A stretch of DNA of 64,000 nucleotides from Dechloromonas denitrificans. GTDB taxonomy: Bacteria > Pseudomonadota > Gammaproteobacteria > Burkholderiales > Rhodocyclaceae. The translations under genes and the position numbers were made by a program. The DNA lies in assembly GCF_020510665.1 (NCBI RefSeq), contig NZ_CP075187.1:950501-1014500 (forward strand), written 5' to 3'. Positions within the stretch are counted from its first letter, which is position 1, and the number at the start of each line of letters is the position of its first letter. This document shows, piece by piece, positions 44,448-55,019 of this stretch. The notes below the pieces were generated by a model. It worked only from the letters and a program-made list of their open reading frames with translations, searched no databases and was not told the origin of the DNA.

Positions 44448-45677
44448 CTAGAAAAGTTCGATATCGCCATCGTTGCTGCCGCCGGAAGTCGCAGCAGAAC
44501 CGCCTCCCGAACGAATGGCATCGGTTTTGACGTGCGAGTTGACCAGCAGCTCAACCAGGCGCTGGCTGCGCGTACGAAAACGTTGCAGTCCATCCGTCTG
44601 GTTCTGGTCATCGTGCAGGCTGAGGAAGGCGTGCATGTACTCGCCGACATTCAGGGTGCGCTGGCTGATACGGGACATCATCTGGGTGACGATGTCCTCG
44701 AACTGCATGGCCATTACCCCTTCCTGGGTCAGGTGATGCATTTGTTCGGTGACTTCGGTGATGTGCTGGGAGTGTTCGCGAGCCTTGCCGGTCAATTCCA
44801 TCAATTCATTGCCAAGATCACGCAACATGGCTTGGGATTTGTCGGCGATGCTCATGTCCATCTGGCTGGCTTCGGTAATCTGCGTGCCTACATCGTGCAG
44901 CGAACCGAGAATGTCTGCCAGCGCCTTGCGAATGTCGGTATTGAAATCGCCGGTTCGGGCGGCAAGATTGCGGACTTCATCGGCTACGACGGCAAAACCG
45001 CGGCCGGCTTCTCCGGCTCGGGCTGCTTCGATGGCCGCATTGAGCGCCAGCAGGTCGGTCTGTTTGGTAATCCCGGCCACATCGTTGAGCATCGTGTTGA
45101 TCAGCGAGACCTGGTTCTGCATTTGCTCGAAGCTGCTGGCAATGCCCAGGCTGGTTGTCCGGAGTTGAACCATCTTGCGGACGAATTCGCCGATCAGTGC
45201 GTTGGTTTCGTCGAAAAAGCGCTGCAGCCCGGCTTGTTCCTGAATATGGCTATTCTCGGAGCCTGTCATCTGCAGCATTTCATCGATCAGCGAGCGCAGA
45301 ATCTGGCGCTGGTCGGATGATTGCGATTCCAGACCGGTCAGGCTGCCGGAAAGTTTGTTGACCGAAGCCCGGATGATTTCCTGCGCATCGACCATTTCTC
45401 TTTCGAGCGAGGAGAACTGCATTTCGGCATGGGCCATCGCATCGCTTGATAGCGTGTGATATTCCGACATGACCTTGTCGAGTTCGGCAATGTATCTTTG
45501 CTGTTTTGTCTTCCAGCGCTTGCGCTCCCCGAAAGAAAGCAGGACTGCGCCAGCCAGCGTCGCCGCAACGAGGAGAAACAAATGGGGCGAAACGCTGCCG
45601 CCAGTTTGTGACCATCCCCAGATCACCAGGCAGAGTGCTGTTGCAATCCAGATCAGCAGGTCGTCGATTCGTTTCAT
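44448..45677 (-). CDS. Methyl-accepting-type signalling protein without a sensor domain
   Basis: A 409-residue protein with two closely spaced N-terminal membrane helices (about 7-22 and 31-48) and no periplasmic loop to speak of, followed by a long coiled coil and an MCP signalling tip ([21 protein letters not shown] near 212-232). There is no HAMP, and the C-terminal tail ends DGDIELF. Such short receptors often sense membrane or cytoplasmic signals, or serve non-chemotaxis pathways. It stands between dut and pntB. Confidence 0.85.
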   Translation of the reverse strand: MKRIDDLLIWIATALCLVIWGWSQTGGSVSPHLFLLVAATLAGAVLLSFGERKRWKTKQQRYIAELDKVMSEYHTLSSDAMAHAEMQFSSLEREMVDAQEIIRASVNKLSGSLTGLESQSSDQRQILRSLIDEMLQMTGSENSHIQEQAGLQRFFDETNALIGEFVRKMVQLRTTSLGIASSFEQMQNQVSLINTMLNDVAGITKQTDLLALNAAIEAARAGEAGRGFAVVADEVRNLAARTGDFNTDIRKALADILGSLHDVGTQITEASQMDMSIADKSQAMLRDLGNELMELTGKAREHSQHITEVTEQMHHLTQEGVMAMQFEDIVTQMMSRISQRTLNVGEYMHAFLSLHDDQNQTDGLQRFRTRSQRLVELLVNSHVKTDAIRSGGGSAATSGGSNDGDIELF

Positions 45678-45698
45678 TCGTTGTTTTCCGAAAGCAGC

Positions 45699-45728
45699 CG
45701 ATAGGCCGCCATTGTAAGGCGGCTATCG
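45699..45728. terminator. Hairpin between pntB and the methyl-accepting protein gene
   Basis: CGATAGGCCGCC and GGCGGCTATCG pair around a 7-base loop with one bulged G. A T-rich tail (TTATTTTT) follows on the plus strand only, so for the minus-strand pnt operon it is a stem without a U-tract. Confidence 0.45.
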
Positions 45729-45735
45729 CTTATTT

Positions 45736-47109
45736 TTAGCCCATTGTTTTGAGGTGCTGGATGATTTCGCCAGCCATTGGCTGCGCATCGCCATAGAGCA
45801 TCCGGCAGTTGTCGGTATAAAACAAGGCATTTTCGACACCGGAGTAACCGGTACCCTTGCCGCGCTTGATCACGATGACATTTTGGGCCTGGTCGGCATT
45901 CAGGATCGGCATGCCGTAAATTGGACTTGATTTGTCGGTGCGCGCACTCGGATTGACCACATCGTTGGCGCCGATGATCAATGCAACGTCAGCCTGACCA
46001 AATTCACCGTTGATTTCCTCAAGGTCGAAAATCTTGTCGTAAGGCACGCCGGCTTCGGCCAGCAGTACGTTCATGTGGCCCGGCATGCGGCCGGCGACTG
46101 GATGGATGGCAAATTTCACTTCGACCCCGGCTTCCTCCAGAATCGAGGTCATTTCCCAGACCTTGTGCTGGGCGTGGGCGACCGCCATGCCATAGCCCGG
46201 CACGATGATTACCTTGCTGGCGTAGCGCATCATGGCGGCGGCATCGATCGCGCCGACTTCCTTCATCGTTCCGGCAATCGCTTCGCCGCCACCGCTGGCC
46301 ACCATCGGGGTGAACAGGATGTTGGAAATCGGACGATTCATCGCCTTGGCCATCAACTGGGTGAGTAGCGTTCCGGCCGCCCCGACCACGATGCCGGCGA
46401 TGATCAGGGCCGGATTGCCCAGGACATAGCCTTCAAAGCCGACTGCCAGGCCGGTAAAGGCGTTGAACAGGGAAATCACGACCGGCATGTCGGCACCGCC
46501 GATTGGCAGGGTGACGATCAGGCCAAGGACCAGTGCGACGATGAAAAAGCCGTAAATCAGCTCGGGATTGGCCGGCGCCAACATGACCATGGCGATGCCC
46601 AGCGCAACGGAAATGCTGGCCAGAACGACGTTGACCGCGTTTTGTGCCGGCAGCCGGTAGGCTTTCTTGAGTACGCCTTGCAGTTTTGCCCAGGCAACGC
46701 AGGAGCCGGTAAAGGACACTGCGCCGATCAATGCGCCGATCACGGCAAGGATGATCGTGACCAGGCTGTGCGTCTCGCCACGGGCGAATTCGATCGCCGC
46801 GATGGCGGCAGCGGCACCGCCACCCATGCCGTTATAAATGGCAACCATCTGCGGCATGTCGGTCATCTTGACCCGCTTGCCCGAGATCCAGGCAGCAGCA
46901 GAGCCAATGACCAGCGCCAATGCCATCAAGGCGATGTTTTTCAGGCCGGGGATGAGGAAGGTGCCGGCAATCGCAATCAGCATGCCGTAACCGGCCCAGA
47001 CGATCCCCTTGCGGGCGCTGGCCGGAGAGCTCATGCCCTTGAGGCCGAGAATGAAGAGCAGTGCACCGAGGAACCAGGCTCCTTGAACGTAGGCGGGCAA
47101 GTTCATCAT
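45736..47109 (-). CDS. pntB: NAD(P) transhydrogenase subunit beta
   Basis: A 457-residue membrane subunit of the proton-pumping transhydrogenase, which makes NADPH from NADH using the proton gradient. About nine N-terminal helices (1-260) are followed by the NADP-binding domain III: GYGMAVAHAQHKVWEM, HPVAGRMPGHMNVLLAEAG and the GANDVVNPSA motif. It overlaps the small pntAB gene by ATGA. Three-subunit arrangement (pntAA, pntAB, pntB) as in Rhodospirillum. Confidence 0.96.
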   Translation of the reverse strand: MMNLPAYVQGAWFLGALLFILGLKGMSSPASARKGIVWAGYGMLIAIAGTFLIPGLKNIALMALALVIGSAAAWISGKRVKMTDMPQMVAIYNGMGGGAAAAIAAIEFARGETHSLVTIILAVIGALIGAVSFTGSCVAWAKLQGVLKKAYRLPAQNAVNVVLASISVALGIAMVMLAPANPELIYGFFIVALVLGLIVTLPIGGADMPVVISLFNAFTGLAVGFEGYVLGNPALIIAGIVVGAAGTLLTQLMAKAMNRPISNILFTPMVASGGGEAIAGTMKEVGAIDAAAMMRYASKVIIVPGYGMAVAHAQHKVWEMTSILEEAGVEVKFAIHPVAGRMPGHMNVLLAEAGVPYDKIFDLEEINGEFGQADVALIIGANDVVNPSARTDKSSPIYGMPILNADQAQNVIVIKRGKGTGYSGVENALFYTDNCRMLYGDAQPMAGEIIQHLKTMG

Positions 47110-47393
47110 GCACCTTCCTTTTTCTTGAACATGGCCAGCATGCGTTCAGTAACGACGTAGCCGCCGGCTGCATTGGCTGCGCCGAGGGCGACGGCGAAGA
47201 AGCCGATGGCTTGTTCGACAACCGTTTCGGCCGAGCCGAGCGCGATCATTGCGCCGACCACGACGACGCCGTGAATGAAGTTGGAGCCGGACATCAGCGG
47301 TGTGTGCAGGATGACCGGTACCTTGGCGATGATCTCGTAGCCGGTGAAAGCCGCGAGCATGAAAATGTATAAAGCGAGCAAACCGTCCATCAT
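47106..47393 (-). CDS. pntAB: NAD(P) transhydrogenase alpha subunit part 2
   Basis: A 95-residue membrane subunit with about three helices, carrying GYEIIAKVPVILHTPLMSGSN near 20-40 that is typical of the second alpha part. The start is one of two consecutive ATGs; the first (47393) overlaps the pntAA stop as ATGA, and the second is at 47390. The end overlaps pntB by 4 bases. Confidence 0.93.
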   Translation of the reverse strand: MMDGLLALYIFMLAAFTGYEIIAKVPVILHTPLMSGSNFIHGVVVVGAMIALGSAETVVEQAIGFFAVALGAANAAGGYVVTERMLAMFKKKEGA

Positions 47394-48517
47394 GCGTCTC
47401 CCAAAACCTGTTTCACGGTGGCGTGCACCGTTGCACCGTCCTTGCACAATAAGGTGCCGGCCACCACTTCATCGCTCCAGTCGAACTGGAGGTTGCCGTC
47501 CTTGATCCACGGCGAGAGGAAGTTGTAGAGGTTTTTGGCGTACAGCTCGGAAGCATGCGTCGGCATGCGTGACGGCAGATTGAGCGGGCCATGGATATTC
47601 ACATCATTGGCAACGACATGTTCGCCCGGCTGGGTCAGCGCGCAATTGCCGCCCGATTCGGCGGCCATGTCGACGATGATCGCCCCGTATTTCATGCGTT
47701 TGATCATGTCGACCGTGATAATCACCGGCGCTTTCTTGCCGGGAATCGCGGCGGTCGTGATGACGACATCCGACATGGCAACGGCCTTGGCCAGTTTTTC
47801 CGCCTGTGCCGCTTTTTCTTCCGGAGTCAGTTCCCGGGCGTAGCCACCGGCGCCATCGGCCGAGACTCCGGTATCCACGAACTTGGCACCGAGCGACTCG
47901 ATTTGCTCCTTGGCGGCGGCGCGCACATCGTAGGCTTCAACCATGGCGCCAAGACGCTTGCAGGTGGCAATCGCCTGTAAACCGGCCACCCCGGCGCCGA
48001 TGACGAGTACGCGAGCCGGGCGGATGGTGCCGGCGGCGGTGGTCAGCATCGGGAAAAACTTGGTGCACCGGGCAGCGGCGATCAGTCCGCACTGGTAGCC
48101 GGCGCAGGAGCCTTGCGAGGACAGCGCATCCATGCTTTGGGCGCGCGAAATGCGTGGCAGGAGTTCAAGTGCGAAAGCGGTGATTTTCCGGGCGTTGAGG
48201 GCAGCCAGCCGGGCCTTGTCCTCGAACGGCTTGAGCAGGCCGATCAGCACCGCTCCTTCGGGCATGGCGTTGATTTCCTCGGTCGACGGTGGCGTAACGC
48301 GCAAAATCAGTTGTGCCGTGCCATAGGCTTCGGCAATGCCGTTCACCATGCTGACGTCGGTGTAGTCGGGGTCGAGCAGGTGGCTGTCGGTGCCGGCGCT
48401 TTGCTCCATGCGCAGGTTGGCGCCGAGCGCGGCAAATTTCTTGGCGGTTTCGGGGACGAGGGCGACCCGGTGTTCGCCGGGCGCGCGCTCCCGCGCAACC
48501 GCAATGGTTAACGGCAT
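47390..48517 (-). CDS. pntAA: NAD(P) transhydrogenase alpha subunit part 1
   Basis: A 375-residue soluble NAD(H)-binding domain I, structurally like alanine dehydrogenase: REVAPGE-like N-terminus (ARERAPGEHRVALVPET), the Rossmann GAGVAGLQAIATCKRLGA near 175-192, and the mobile loop DMAAESGGNCALTQPGE. The first gene of the pnt operon. No further gene precedes it in the operon; aceK ends 66 bases away in an adjacent same-strand position. Confidence 0.95.
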   Translation of the reverse strand: MPLTIAVARERAPGEHRVALVPETAKKFAALGANLRMEQSAGTDSHLLDPDYTDVSMVNGIAEAYGTAQLILRVTPPSTEEINAMPEGAVLIGLLKPFEDKARLAALNARKITAFALELLPRISRAQSMDALSSQGSCAGYQCGLIAAARCTKFFPMLTTAAGTIRPARVLVIGAGVAGLQAIATCKRLGAMVEAYDVRAAAKEQIESLGAKFVDTGVSADGAGGYARELTPEEKAAQAEKLAKAVAMSDVVITTAAIPGKKAPVIITVDMIKRMKYGAIIVDMAAESGGNCALTQPGEHVVANDVNIHGPLNLPSRMPTHASELYAKNLYNFLSPWIKDGNLQFDWSDEVVAGTLLCKDGATVHATVKQVLGDA

Positions 48518-48583
48518 GGCTGTTTCTCCAGAGAGGTGGGCTTGATGCCCTTGTTATTTGATTAGTAGGTAAAACGGTCGTAC

Positions 48584-50356
48584 TTAGCTCGCATCGGGCT
48601 TGCCATGACGAAAACGAATTTCCTCAGGGTAGGGGAAAAAGTCTTCAACATGCCCTTGGCGAATTTTTTGCTGTGCAGTTTGCCAGAAAGTCGGCGTCAG
48701 GAGGTCAGCATGATGTTTGCGAAAAATTTTTCGCAGCACCGGCGAGGCAAGCAGGAAGGTGCTGAACTCCTCCGGAAAGACATCGTTCCTGGCGACTGGA
48801 TACCAGACCTCGCCTGACATTTCGGTTTCATAGTCCGGCGCGGGCGGAATTTTCCGGAAATTGCAGTCAGTCATGTACTCGATTTCATCGTAGTCGTAGA
48901 ACACGACGCGGCCGTAGCGCGTGACGCCGAAGTTCTTCCACAGCATGTCGCCGGGGAAGATGTTGGCCAGCGCCATTTCGCGGATGGCGCTGCCGTATTC
49001 CTTGATGGCATGCTCCAGTCCGTCAAGGTTGTTGCTGCGCTCCATCCGGTCGAGGTGGATGTTGAGCGGTTCCATCCGACGTTCAATATAAAGGTGCTTG
49101 ATGATCAACTGGTCGCCGTCTATCTCGTAGCAGTCCGGCGCCAGGGTTTCCAGTTCGTTGAGTACTTCCTGGGCGAAGCGGTCGCGCGGGAACATCACGT
49201 TGGAAAATTCCAGTGTGTCGGCCATCCGACCGACGCGGTCGACTTGCTTGACCATCATGAATTTCTTTTTGACCGTTGCCCGGTCCATGTTTTTCGAGCT
49301 GCCGAAAACATCCTTGATCAACTTGAATACGTAAGGGTAGGAGGGCAGCGTGAAAACCAGCATGACCAGACCCCGGATGCCGGGAGCCATGATGAATTTG
49401 TCTTCCGAGTGATGCAGGTGATAAATGAAGTCGCGAAAAAACATGGTTTTCCCCTGCTTGCCGAGGCCCAGCATGATGTAAATCTCGGAGCGTGGCTTGT
49501 TGGGCAGGATAGAACGCAGAAACTGGACGTAGCCCGACGGAACTTCCATGTCGACCATGAAATAGGCGCGAGACAGCGAAAACAGCAAGCCGATGCGCCA
49601 GGCATCGAGCAGCACGGTGTCGAGATGGAGCTGTCCGTTTTCATCGTGCAGGACGGCGATTGCAAACGGGTATTCAACTGGACCGTTGATGGCTTTGCCG
49701 ATGATGTAGGCCGCCTTGTTGCGATAAAAAGCCGAGGCCAGCACTTGTATCTGGAAATTTACCTCGCGCTGCGGCATGCCTTTCAAAAAACGGCGAGTTG
49801 CGTGGTAAACGTGGTCGACATCGCGCTCAAGATCGGCAAATGGACGCAGCCAGTCAAAGTCTGCGACGATGTGGCGGATCGTGCCGCGCAAGCCATCTTC
49901 CCTGGCGTAATAGCTGCGGTAGGTCGGCGGGCCATCCGCTTCGATATTCTCGGTCGACACGGTGGGACGCACGAAAATGAAATCGTTGTGAAAGTAATGG
50001 CGATGGAGAATCTTCGTCGTGACTGAATTGAAGAAGGTTTCCGCCAGTTCGGGCTGTTTGTGGTTGAGCAGCAGCCCGATATAAAGCAATTTGATTTGTT
50101 GCCAGGTCGGCTGGTCGATCTGGCTGGCATCGAAATCACGGTGCAGCCGCTCGACGCACTCATCGACACGATCCTCATAAAACCGGATGCGCTCCTTGAC
50201 CGCGGTGTGGACGGCCAGCCAGTCCGCATTTTCGAAGCGGGTTTTGGCTTCCCGGCTGGTGGCGCGAAACAGCGTGTAATGCTTATTGAAGCCCTGAATC
50301 AAGGCCAAGGCGATCTGGTGGGCATTCGTGCCGTAGAGGCCGACCGAAATCTTCAT
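48584..50356 (-). CDS. aceK: Isocitrate dehydrogenase kinase/phosphatase
   Basis: AceK phosphorylates and dephosphorylates a serine of NADP-isocitrate dehydrogenase, directing carbon to the glyoxylate shunt. The 590-residue protein starts MKISVGLYGTNAHQ at 50356, where GGAG lies 8 bases upstream; another ATG two codons earlier has too short a spacing. Visible: MLGLGKQGKTMFFRDF-like ATP-binding loop, KKKFMMVKQVDRVGRMADT, and the catalytic-site YDYDEIEYMTDC. Its likely target, dimeric Icd, lies 2.7 kb away. aceA/aceB are not in this window. Confidence 0.94.
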   Translation of the reverse strand: MKISVGLYGTNAHQIALALIQGFNKHYTLFRATSREAKTRFENADWLAVHTAVKERIRFYEDRVDECVERLHRDFDASQIDQPTWQQIKLLYIGLLLNHKQPELAETFFNSVTTKILHRHYFHNDFIFVRPTVSTENIEADGPPTYRSYYAREDGLRGTIRHIVADFDWLRPFADLERDVDHVYHATRRFLKGMPQREVNFQIQVLASAFYRNKAAYIIGKAINGPVEYPFAIAVLHDENGQLHLDTVLLDAWRIGLLFSLSRAYFMVDMEVPSGYVQFLRSILPNKPRSEIYIMLGLGKQGKTMFFRDFIYHLHHSEDKFIMAPGIRGLVMLVFTLPSYPYVFKLIKDVFGSSKNMDRATVKKKFMMVKQVDRVGRMADTLEFSNVMFPRDRFAQEVLNELETLAPDCYEIDGDQLIIKHLYIERRMEPLNIHLDRMERSNNLDGLEHAIKEYGSAIREMALANIFPGDMLWKNFGVTRYGRVVFYDYDEIEYMTDCNFRKIPPAPDYETEMSGEVWYPVARNDVFPEEFSTFLLASPVLRKIFRKHHADLLTPTFWQTAQQKIRQGHVEDFFPYPEEIRFRHGKPDAS

Positions 50357-50574
50357 CGTCATCGCTCCGAAATAGGCTTCGGATTCTAGCATTTGCCTTA
50401 TGCGGCTACCGTTATGACGGCAAATCACCGATAATTGCGAGTAATCCATAATTACATTATCCGGCTGTTCTAAACGGCTTTGCCGATACGGGCTGCTGAT
50501 GATTTTGTAAGTATGGCGCAAGGCGTGAAGCGTAAAGTCCGCCGGCTTTTTTCAATTTCTTTTGAGGGGGTAGC

Positions 50575-52815
50575 ATGGCAGCTGGGAAGTCGAAGATCAT
50601 TTACACACTTACGGACGAGGCGCCGCTGCTGGCTACCTGCGCATTCCTGCCGATCATCCGCACCTTCACCGGCCCGGCCGGCATCGAAGTTGAAAAGGCT
50701 GATATCTCCGTTTCCGCCCGCGTCCTGGCCGAATTCTCCGAATTCCTCAAGGATGACCAGAAAATGCCCAATACGCTGGGCGAACTGGGCAAGAAATGTC
50801 TGTTGCCGGACACCAATATCATCAAGCTGCCCAACATTTCGGCCTCCGTCGCCCAGCTCAAGGCTTGTGTCAAGGAGCTGCAGGAAAAGGGCTACGCGGT
50901 TCCTGATTACCCGGAAGCAGCCAATACCGACGAAGAAAAGGCGCTCAAGGCCCGTTTCGGCAAGTGTCTTGGCTCCGCCGTCAATCCGGTGCTGCGCGAA
51001 GGTAACTCCGACCGCCGCGCGCCGGGTGCCGTCAAGAATTACGCCAAGAAGCGCCCGCACTCGATGGGCGAATGGAAACAATGGTCGCAGACCCACGTTT
51101 CCCACATGGAACACGGTGACTTCTACCACGGCGAAAAGTCGCTGACCCTCGACAAGGCGCGTGAAGTGCGCATGGAACTGATCGCCAAGGGCGGCAAGAC
51201 CACCGTGCTGAAGCCGAAGCTGTCGCTGCTCGAAGGCGAGATCATCGACTCGATGTTCATGAGCAAGAAGGCGCTGTGCGACTTCTACGAAGCCCAGCTG
51301 GAAGACTGCCGCGAGTCCGGCATCCTTTTCTCGCTGCACGTCAAGGCAACGATGATGAAGGTCTCGCATCCGATCGTTTTCGGTCACTGCGTCAAGATCT
51401 ACTACAAGGATGCTTTCGAGAAGCACGGCAAGACCTTCGACGAACTGGGCATCAACGTCAATAACGGCATGGTCGATCTCTACGACAAGATCAAGAACCT
51501 GCCGGAATCCAAGCGTGATGAGATCATCCGCGACCTGCACGCTTGCCAGGAACACCGTCCGCGTCTGGCCATGGTCGACTCGGCCAAGGGCATTACCAAC
51601 TTCCACTCGCCGAACGACATCATCGTCGACGCGTCGATGCCGGCGATGATCCGTCAGGGCGGCAAGATGTGGGGCGCCGATGGCAAAACGTACGACAGCA
51701 AGTGCGTCATGCCGGAATCGACCTTTGCCCGTATCTATCAGGAAATGATCAATTTCGTGAAGTGGCATGGCAACTTCGATCCGAAGACCATGGGCACCGT
51801 GCCGAACGTCGGTCTGATGGCCCAACAGGCCGAAGAATACGGCTCACACGACAAGACCTTCGAAATCGCCGAAGACGGCATTGCCAACATCGTCGATAAC
51901 GCGACCGGCGAAGTGCTGCTGACGCAAAACGTCGAAGCTGGCGATATCTGGCGCATGTGCCAGGTCAAGGATGCGCCGATTCGCGACTGGGTCAAGCTGG
52001 CCGTTACCCGCGCCCGCCAGTCCGGCATGCCGGCCATCTTCTGGCTGGACGCCTATCGTCCGCACGAAAACGAGCTGATCAAGAAGGTCCAGAAGTACCT
52101 CAAGGATCACGATACCAACGGTCTCGACATCCAGATCATGTCGCAGGTCCGCGCCATGCGCTACACGCTTGAGCGCGTCGCCCGCGGTCTGGATACCATC
52201 TCGGTGACCGGCAACATCCTGCGTGATTACCTGACCGACCTGTTCCCAATCATGGAACTGGGCACCTCGGCCAAGATGCTGTCGATCGTCCCGCTGATGA
52301 ACGGCGGCGGCATGTACGAAACCGGTGCCGGCGGCTCGGCCCCGAAGCACGTGCAACAGCTGACCCAGGAAAACCACCTGCGCTGGGATTCGCTCGGCGA
52401 ATTCCTGGCCCTGGCTGTTTCGCTGGAAGAGCTGGGCATCAAGGAAAACAACGCCCGCGCCAAACTGCTGGCCAAGACCCTGGATGCTGCTACCGGCAAG
52501 CTGCTCGACAACAACAAGTCGCCGTCGCCGAAAACCGGTGAGCTCGACAATCGTGGTTCGCAGTTCTACCTCGCCATGTTCTGGGCGCAGGAGCTGGCTG
52601 CCCAGACCGAAGACAAGGAACTGGCAGCTCACTTTGCCAAGCTGGCCAAGACCCTGTCCGACAACGAAGGTCAGATCGTGGCCGAAATGAAGACGGTGCA
52701 AGGCAAGCCAGTCGATATCGGTGGCTACTACAAGGCTGATCCGGAGAAGTGCAAGGCTGTGATGCGTCCGAGCCCGACGCTCAACGCGGCACTGAAGGCA
52801 GCACGCGCCGGTTGA
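50575..52815 (+). CDS. Monomeric NADP-dependent isocitrate dehydrogenase
   Basis: A 746-residue single-chain NADP-IDH (IDH-II type), oxidatively decarboxylating isocitrate to 2-oxoglutarate. Family features: [12 protein letters not shown] start ([17 protein letters not shown]), [18 protein letters not shown] near 90, [19 protein letters not shown] near 138-156, and the GASDARTIDL-equivalent region with [23 protein letters not shown] ribosome-binding site. It diverges from aceK across 218 bases and is followed by a terminator and the unrelated dimeric icd. Confidence 0.96.
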   Translation: MAAGKSKIIYTLTDEAPLLATCAFLPIIRTFTGPAGIEVEKADISVSARVLAEFSEFLKDDQKMPNTLGELGKKCLLPDTNIIKLPNISASVAQLKACVKELQEKGYAVPDYPEAANTDEEKALKARFGKCLGSAVNPVLREGNSDRRAPGAVKNYAKKRPHSMGEWKQWSQTHVSHMEHGDFYHGEKSLTLDKAREVRMELIAKGGKTTVLKPKLSLLEGEIIDSMFMSKKALCDFYEAQLEDCRESGILFSLHVKATMMKVSHPIVFGHCVKIYYKDAFEKHGKTFDELGINVNNGMVDLYDKIKNLPESKRDEIIRDLHACQEHRPRLAMVDSAKGITNFHSPNDIIVDASMPAMIRQGGKMWGADGKTYDSKCVMPESTFARIYQEMINFVKWHGNFDPKTMGTVPNVGLMAQQAEEYGSHDKTFEIAEDGIANIVDNATGEVLLTQNVEAGDIWRMCQVKDAPIRDWVKLAVTRARQSGMPAIFWLDAYRPHENELIKKVQKYLKDHDTNGLDIQIMSQVRAMRYTLERVARGLDTISVTGNILRDYLTDLFPIMELGTSAKMLSIVPLMNGGGMYETGAGGSAPKHVQQLTQENHLRWDSLGEFLALAVSLEELGIKENNARAKLLAKTLDAATGKLLDNNKSPSPKTGELDNRGSQFYLAMFWAQELAAQTEDKELAAHFAKLAKTLSDNEGQIVAEMKTVQGKPVDIGGYYKADPEKCKAVMRPSPTLNAALKAARAG

Positions 52816-52852
52816 TTGCCGGGCGGTCTGCGGACTTGCCCAAAACCAGAAA

Positions 52853-52881
52853 CGGAGGCCTTTACGGCCTTCGTTTTTTTT
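52853..52881 (+). terminator. Rho-independent terminator after monomeric IDH
   Basis: CGGAGGCC (52853-52860), a 5-base loop, GGCCTTCG (52866-52873), then eight Ts. The stem has one G-T pair; it sits 37 bases after the stop codon. Confidence 0.92.
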
Positions 52882-53054
52882 CGTCTTCAGAAACGGATAC
52901 GAAGCGCGGCCAGCGCTTCAAAACGGGAGAATTGCCTGACAGTGTCCCGTTTTCTGTCGCATAATTGCCGCCACTGTCGGATGCCGGACGCCGCCTGGAA
53001 AGGGCCGGCGAGGCAAATTCAAATTGTCCGATCACAAACAGACATGGAGTGGAT

Positions 53055-54296
53055 ATGACATCGCACATCAAGATTCCGCAAGGTGGCCAGAAAATCGTTC
53101 CCGGCCAGCCGGTTCCGAACAATCCGATCATTCCCTTCATCGAGGGTGACGGTATCGGTATCGATATCACGCCGGTCATGATCAAGGTGATCGATGCTGC
53201 GGTCGACAAGGCTTATGGCGGTGAAAGGAAAATTCACTGGATGGAGGTTTTCGCCGGTGAAAAATCGACGCGTTTGTACGGTCCGGACGAGTGGTTTCCC
53301 AAGGAAACCTTCGATGCGCTGAAGGAGTATGCCGTCTCGATCAAGGGGCCGATGACGACGCCGGTCGGCGGCGGTATCCGCTCGCTCAATGTGGCGCTGC
53401 GCCAGGAGCTCGACCTCTACCAGTGCGTCCGCCCGGTTCAGTATTTCAAGGGCGTACCATCGCCGCTCAAGCACCCGGAACTGACCAATATGGTCATCTT
53501 CCGCGAGAACACCGAAGATATTTATGCCGGCGTCGAGTGGGCGGCCGATTCGGAACAGGCCAGGAAGGTCATCAAGTTCCTGCAGGATGAAATGGGCGTC
53601 AAGAAAATCCGTTTCCCGGCTAGCTCCGGTATCGGCATCAAGCCGATTTCGGTTGAAGGGACGACTCGCCTGGTGCGTGCCGCGCTCAAGTACGTCATTG
53701 CCAACGACCGCAAGTCGCTGACCATCGTGCACAAGGGCAACATCATGAAATTCACGGAAGGTCTGTTCCGTGACATCGCCTACCAGGTGGCCAAGGAGGA
53801 GTTTGGTGCCGAGTTGATCGATGGTGGCCCGTGGTGCCATTTCACCAATCCAAACACCGGTCGTGAAGTGACGGTCAAGGATTCGATTGCCGACGCCTTC
53901 CTGCAGCAGATCCTGCTGCGCCCGGCCGAGTACGATGTGATCGCGACGACCAACCTGAACGGCGACTACATTTCCGATGCGCTGGCTGCCCAGGTTGGCG
54001 GTATCGGCATTGCACCCGGCGCCAATATTTCCGACCAGTACGCCTGTTTTGAAGCAACGCACGGCACCGCGCCGAAGTATGCCGGGCTGGACAAGGTCAA
54101 TCCGGGGTCGCTGATTCTTTCGGCAGAAATGATGCTGCGGCACCTCGGCTGGAAAGAGGCGGCCAATCGGGTCATCAAGGCGATGGAAGCGACAATCGGC
54201 GACAAGAAAGTGACCTACGACTTTGCCCGCTTGATGGATGGTGCCGATGAGTTGTCGTGCTCCGAGTTTGGCGATGCGATGATCGAACGCATGTAA
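53055..54296 (+). CDS. icd: Homodimeric NADP-dependent isocitrate dehydrogenase
   Basis: A 413-residue IDH of the E. coli type. The phosphorylatable Ser110 in [13 protein letters not shown] corresponds to E. coli Ser113, the AceK target, and NADP-specific residues lie in the [12 protein letters not shown] region. Metal and isocitrate ligands appear as [10 protein letters not shown] and [13 protein letters not shown]. The start at 53055 follows GGAGTGGAT. It has its own terminator at 54318-54346. The two IDH isozymes side by side suggest that only the dimeric one is under AceK control. Confidence 0.96.
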   Translation: MTSHIKIPQGGQKIVPGQPVPNNPIIPFIEGDGIGIDITPVMIKVIDAAVDKAYGGERKIHWMEVFAGEKSTRLYGPDEWFPKETFDALKEYAVSIKGPMTTPVGGGIRSLNVALRQELDLYQCVRPVQYFKGVPSPLKHPELTNMVIFRENTEDIYAGVEWAADSEQARKVIKFLQDEMGVKKIRFPASSGIGIKPISVEGTTRLVRAALKYVIANDRKSLTIVHKGNIMKFTEGLFRDIAYQVAKEEFGAELIDGGPWCHFTNPNTGREVTVKDSIADAFLQQILLRPAEYDVIATTNLNGDYISDALAAQVGGIGIAPGANISDQYACFEATHGTAPKYAGLDKVNPGSLILSAEMMLRHLGWKEAANRVIKAMEATIGDKKVTYDFARLMDGADELSCSEFGDAMIERM

Positions 54297-54317
54297 TTGG
54301 CCGCTTTTCGGCGACTC

Positions 54318-54346
54318 GAAGCCCCCGCTTGGGGGCTTCTGTTTTT
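54318..54346 (+). terminator. Rho-independent terminator after icd
   Basis: GAAGCCCCC (54318-54326), loop GCTT, GGGGGCTTC (54331-54339), then TGTTTTT. A perfect 9-pair stem 21 bases beyond the icd stop codon. Confidence 0.92.
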
Positions 54347-54392
54347 CCGGGCTCAACATGTGCCGGCCCGGCGGCAGGAAGCAAAGCAAGGT

Positions 54393-54896
54393 ATGACAGT
54401 GAGCGAAATCAACGAGACAGGTGAGGGCGAGCTGCCCGAAGAGATCAATGAGCCACGCCTGTGGCGCAGCAACGGCTGGACGGCGCGCGTCATCAAGAAT
54501 GAAGATGATGAAGGCTGGGCCGTCGAGATGATCAAGGAAGGTGAGTCCGAGCCGGCGCTGGTCGGGCCGTGGACCATGGGGCGGGACAAGAAAAATCCCA
54601 AGCCGCTCGATCCGCCGTCTTTCCAGACGCTGGTCAAGACCGCTTCCGAGGTGCTGCGTCGGCATGAGCATCAGTTGCATGCGATGTTGCACAAGAAAGT
54701 CACGGTCGACAGCAAAAACGGGCCAATTCTGGTGACACTCGACATTGTTGCCGATGAAGATGATCCCTACGCCACGCTGGGCGCGCAGGATGCGGCCGGC
54801 GAACTGCTGGCCGAAGTTCGTGTCGGTCCGGATTTCAAGCTCAGTGCAAGCAGCGCGCGGGCCTGGATCGAGGATGAATTCCGTACGCCGGATTGA
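54393..54896 (+). CDS. Hypothetical acidic protein
   Basis: A 167-residue soluble protein with an acidic N-terminus (SEINETGEGELPEEINEPRL), then a mixed alpha/beta region (WTARVIKNEDDEGWAVEMIKEG) and a C-terminal KLSASSARAWIEDEF helix. No signal peptide, membrane segment or cysteine pair. I do not recognise the family. The start at 54393 has a weak AAGG site. It lies between icd and murI on the same strand. Confidence 0.65.
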   Translation: MTVSEINETGEGELPEEINEPRLWRSNGWTARVIKNEDDEGWAVEMIKEGESEPALVGPWTMGRDKKNPKPLDPPSFQTLVKTASEVLRRHEHQLHAMLHKKVTVDSKNGPILVTLDIVADEDDPYATLGAQDAAGELLAEVRVGPDFKLSASSARAWIEDEFRTPD

Positions 54897-55019
54897 ACGC
54901 CCGCCCGGCAATTTGCATGACGAAGCAGGCTGACGGCTTGATTCCCGAGTAAACTTGCCTCCTTGCCCCGGTCGACCGCGAAAAATGATCCGCTCTCGCT
55001 TCTTGCCCTGGATGTTCCC

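Noticed and set aside
50357..50574. A small gene in the 218-base aceK - monomeric IDH gap.
   Set aside because: No frame with a ribosome-binding site or motif; the region is AT-richer and reads as a divergent promoter region.
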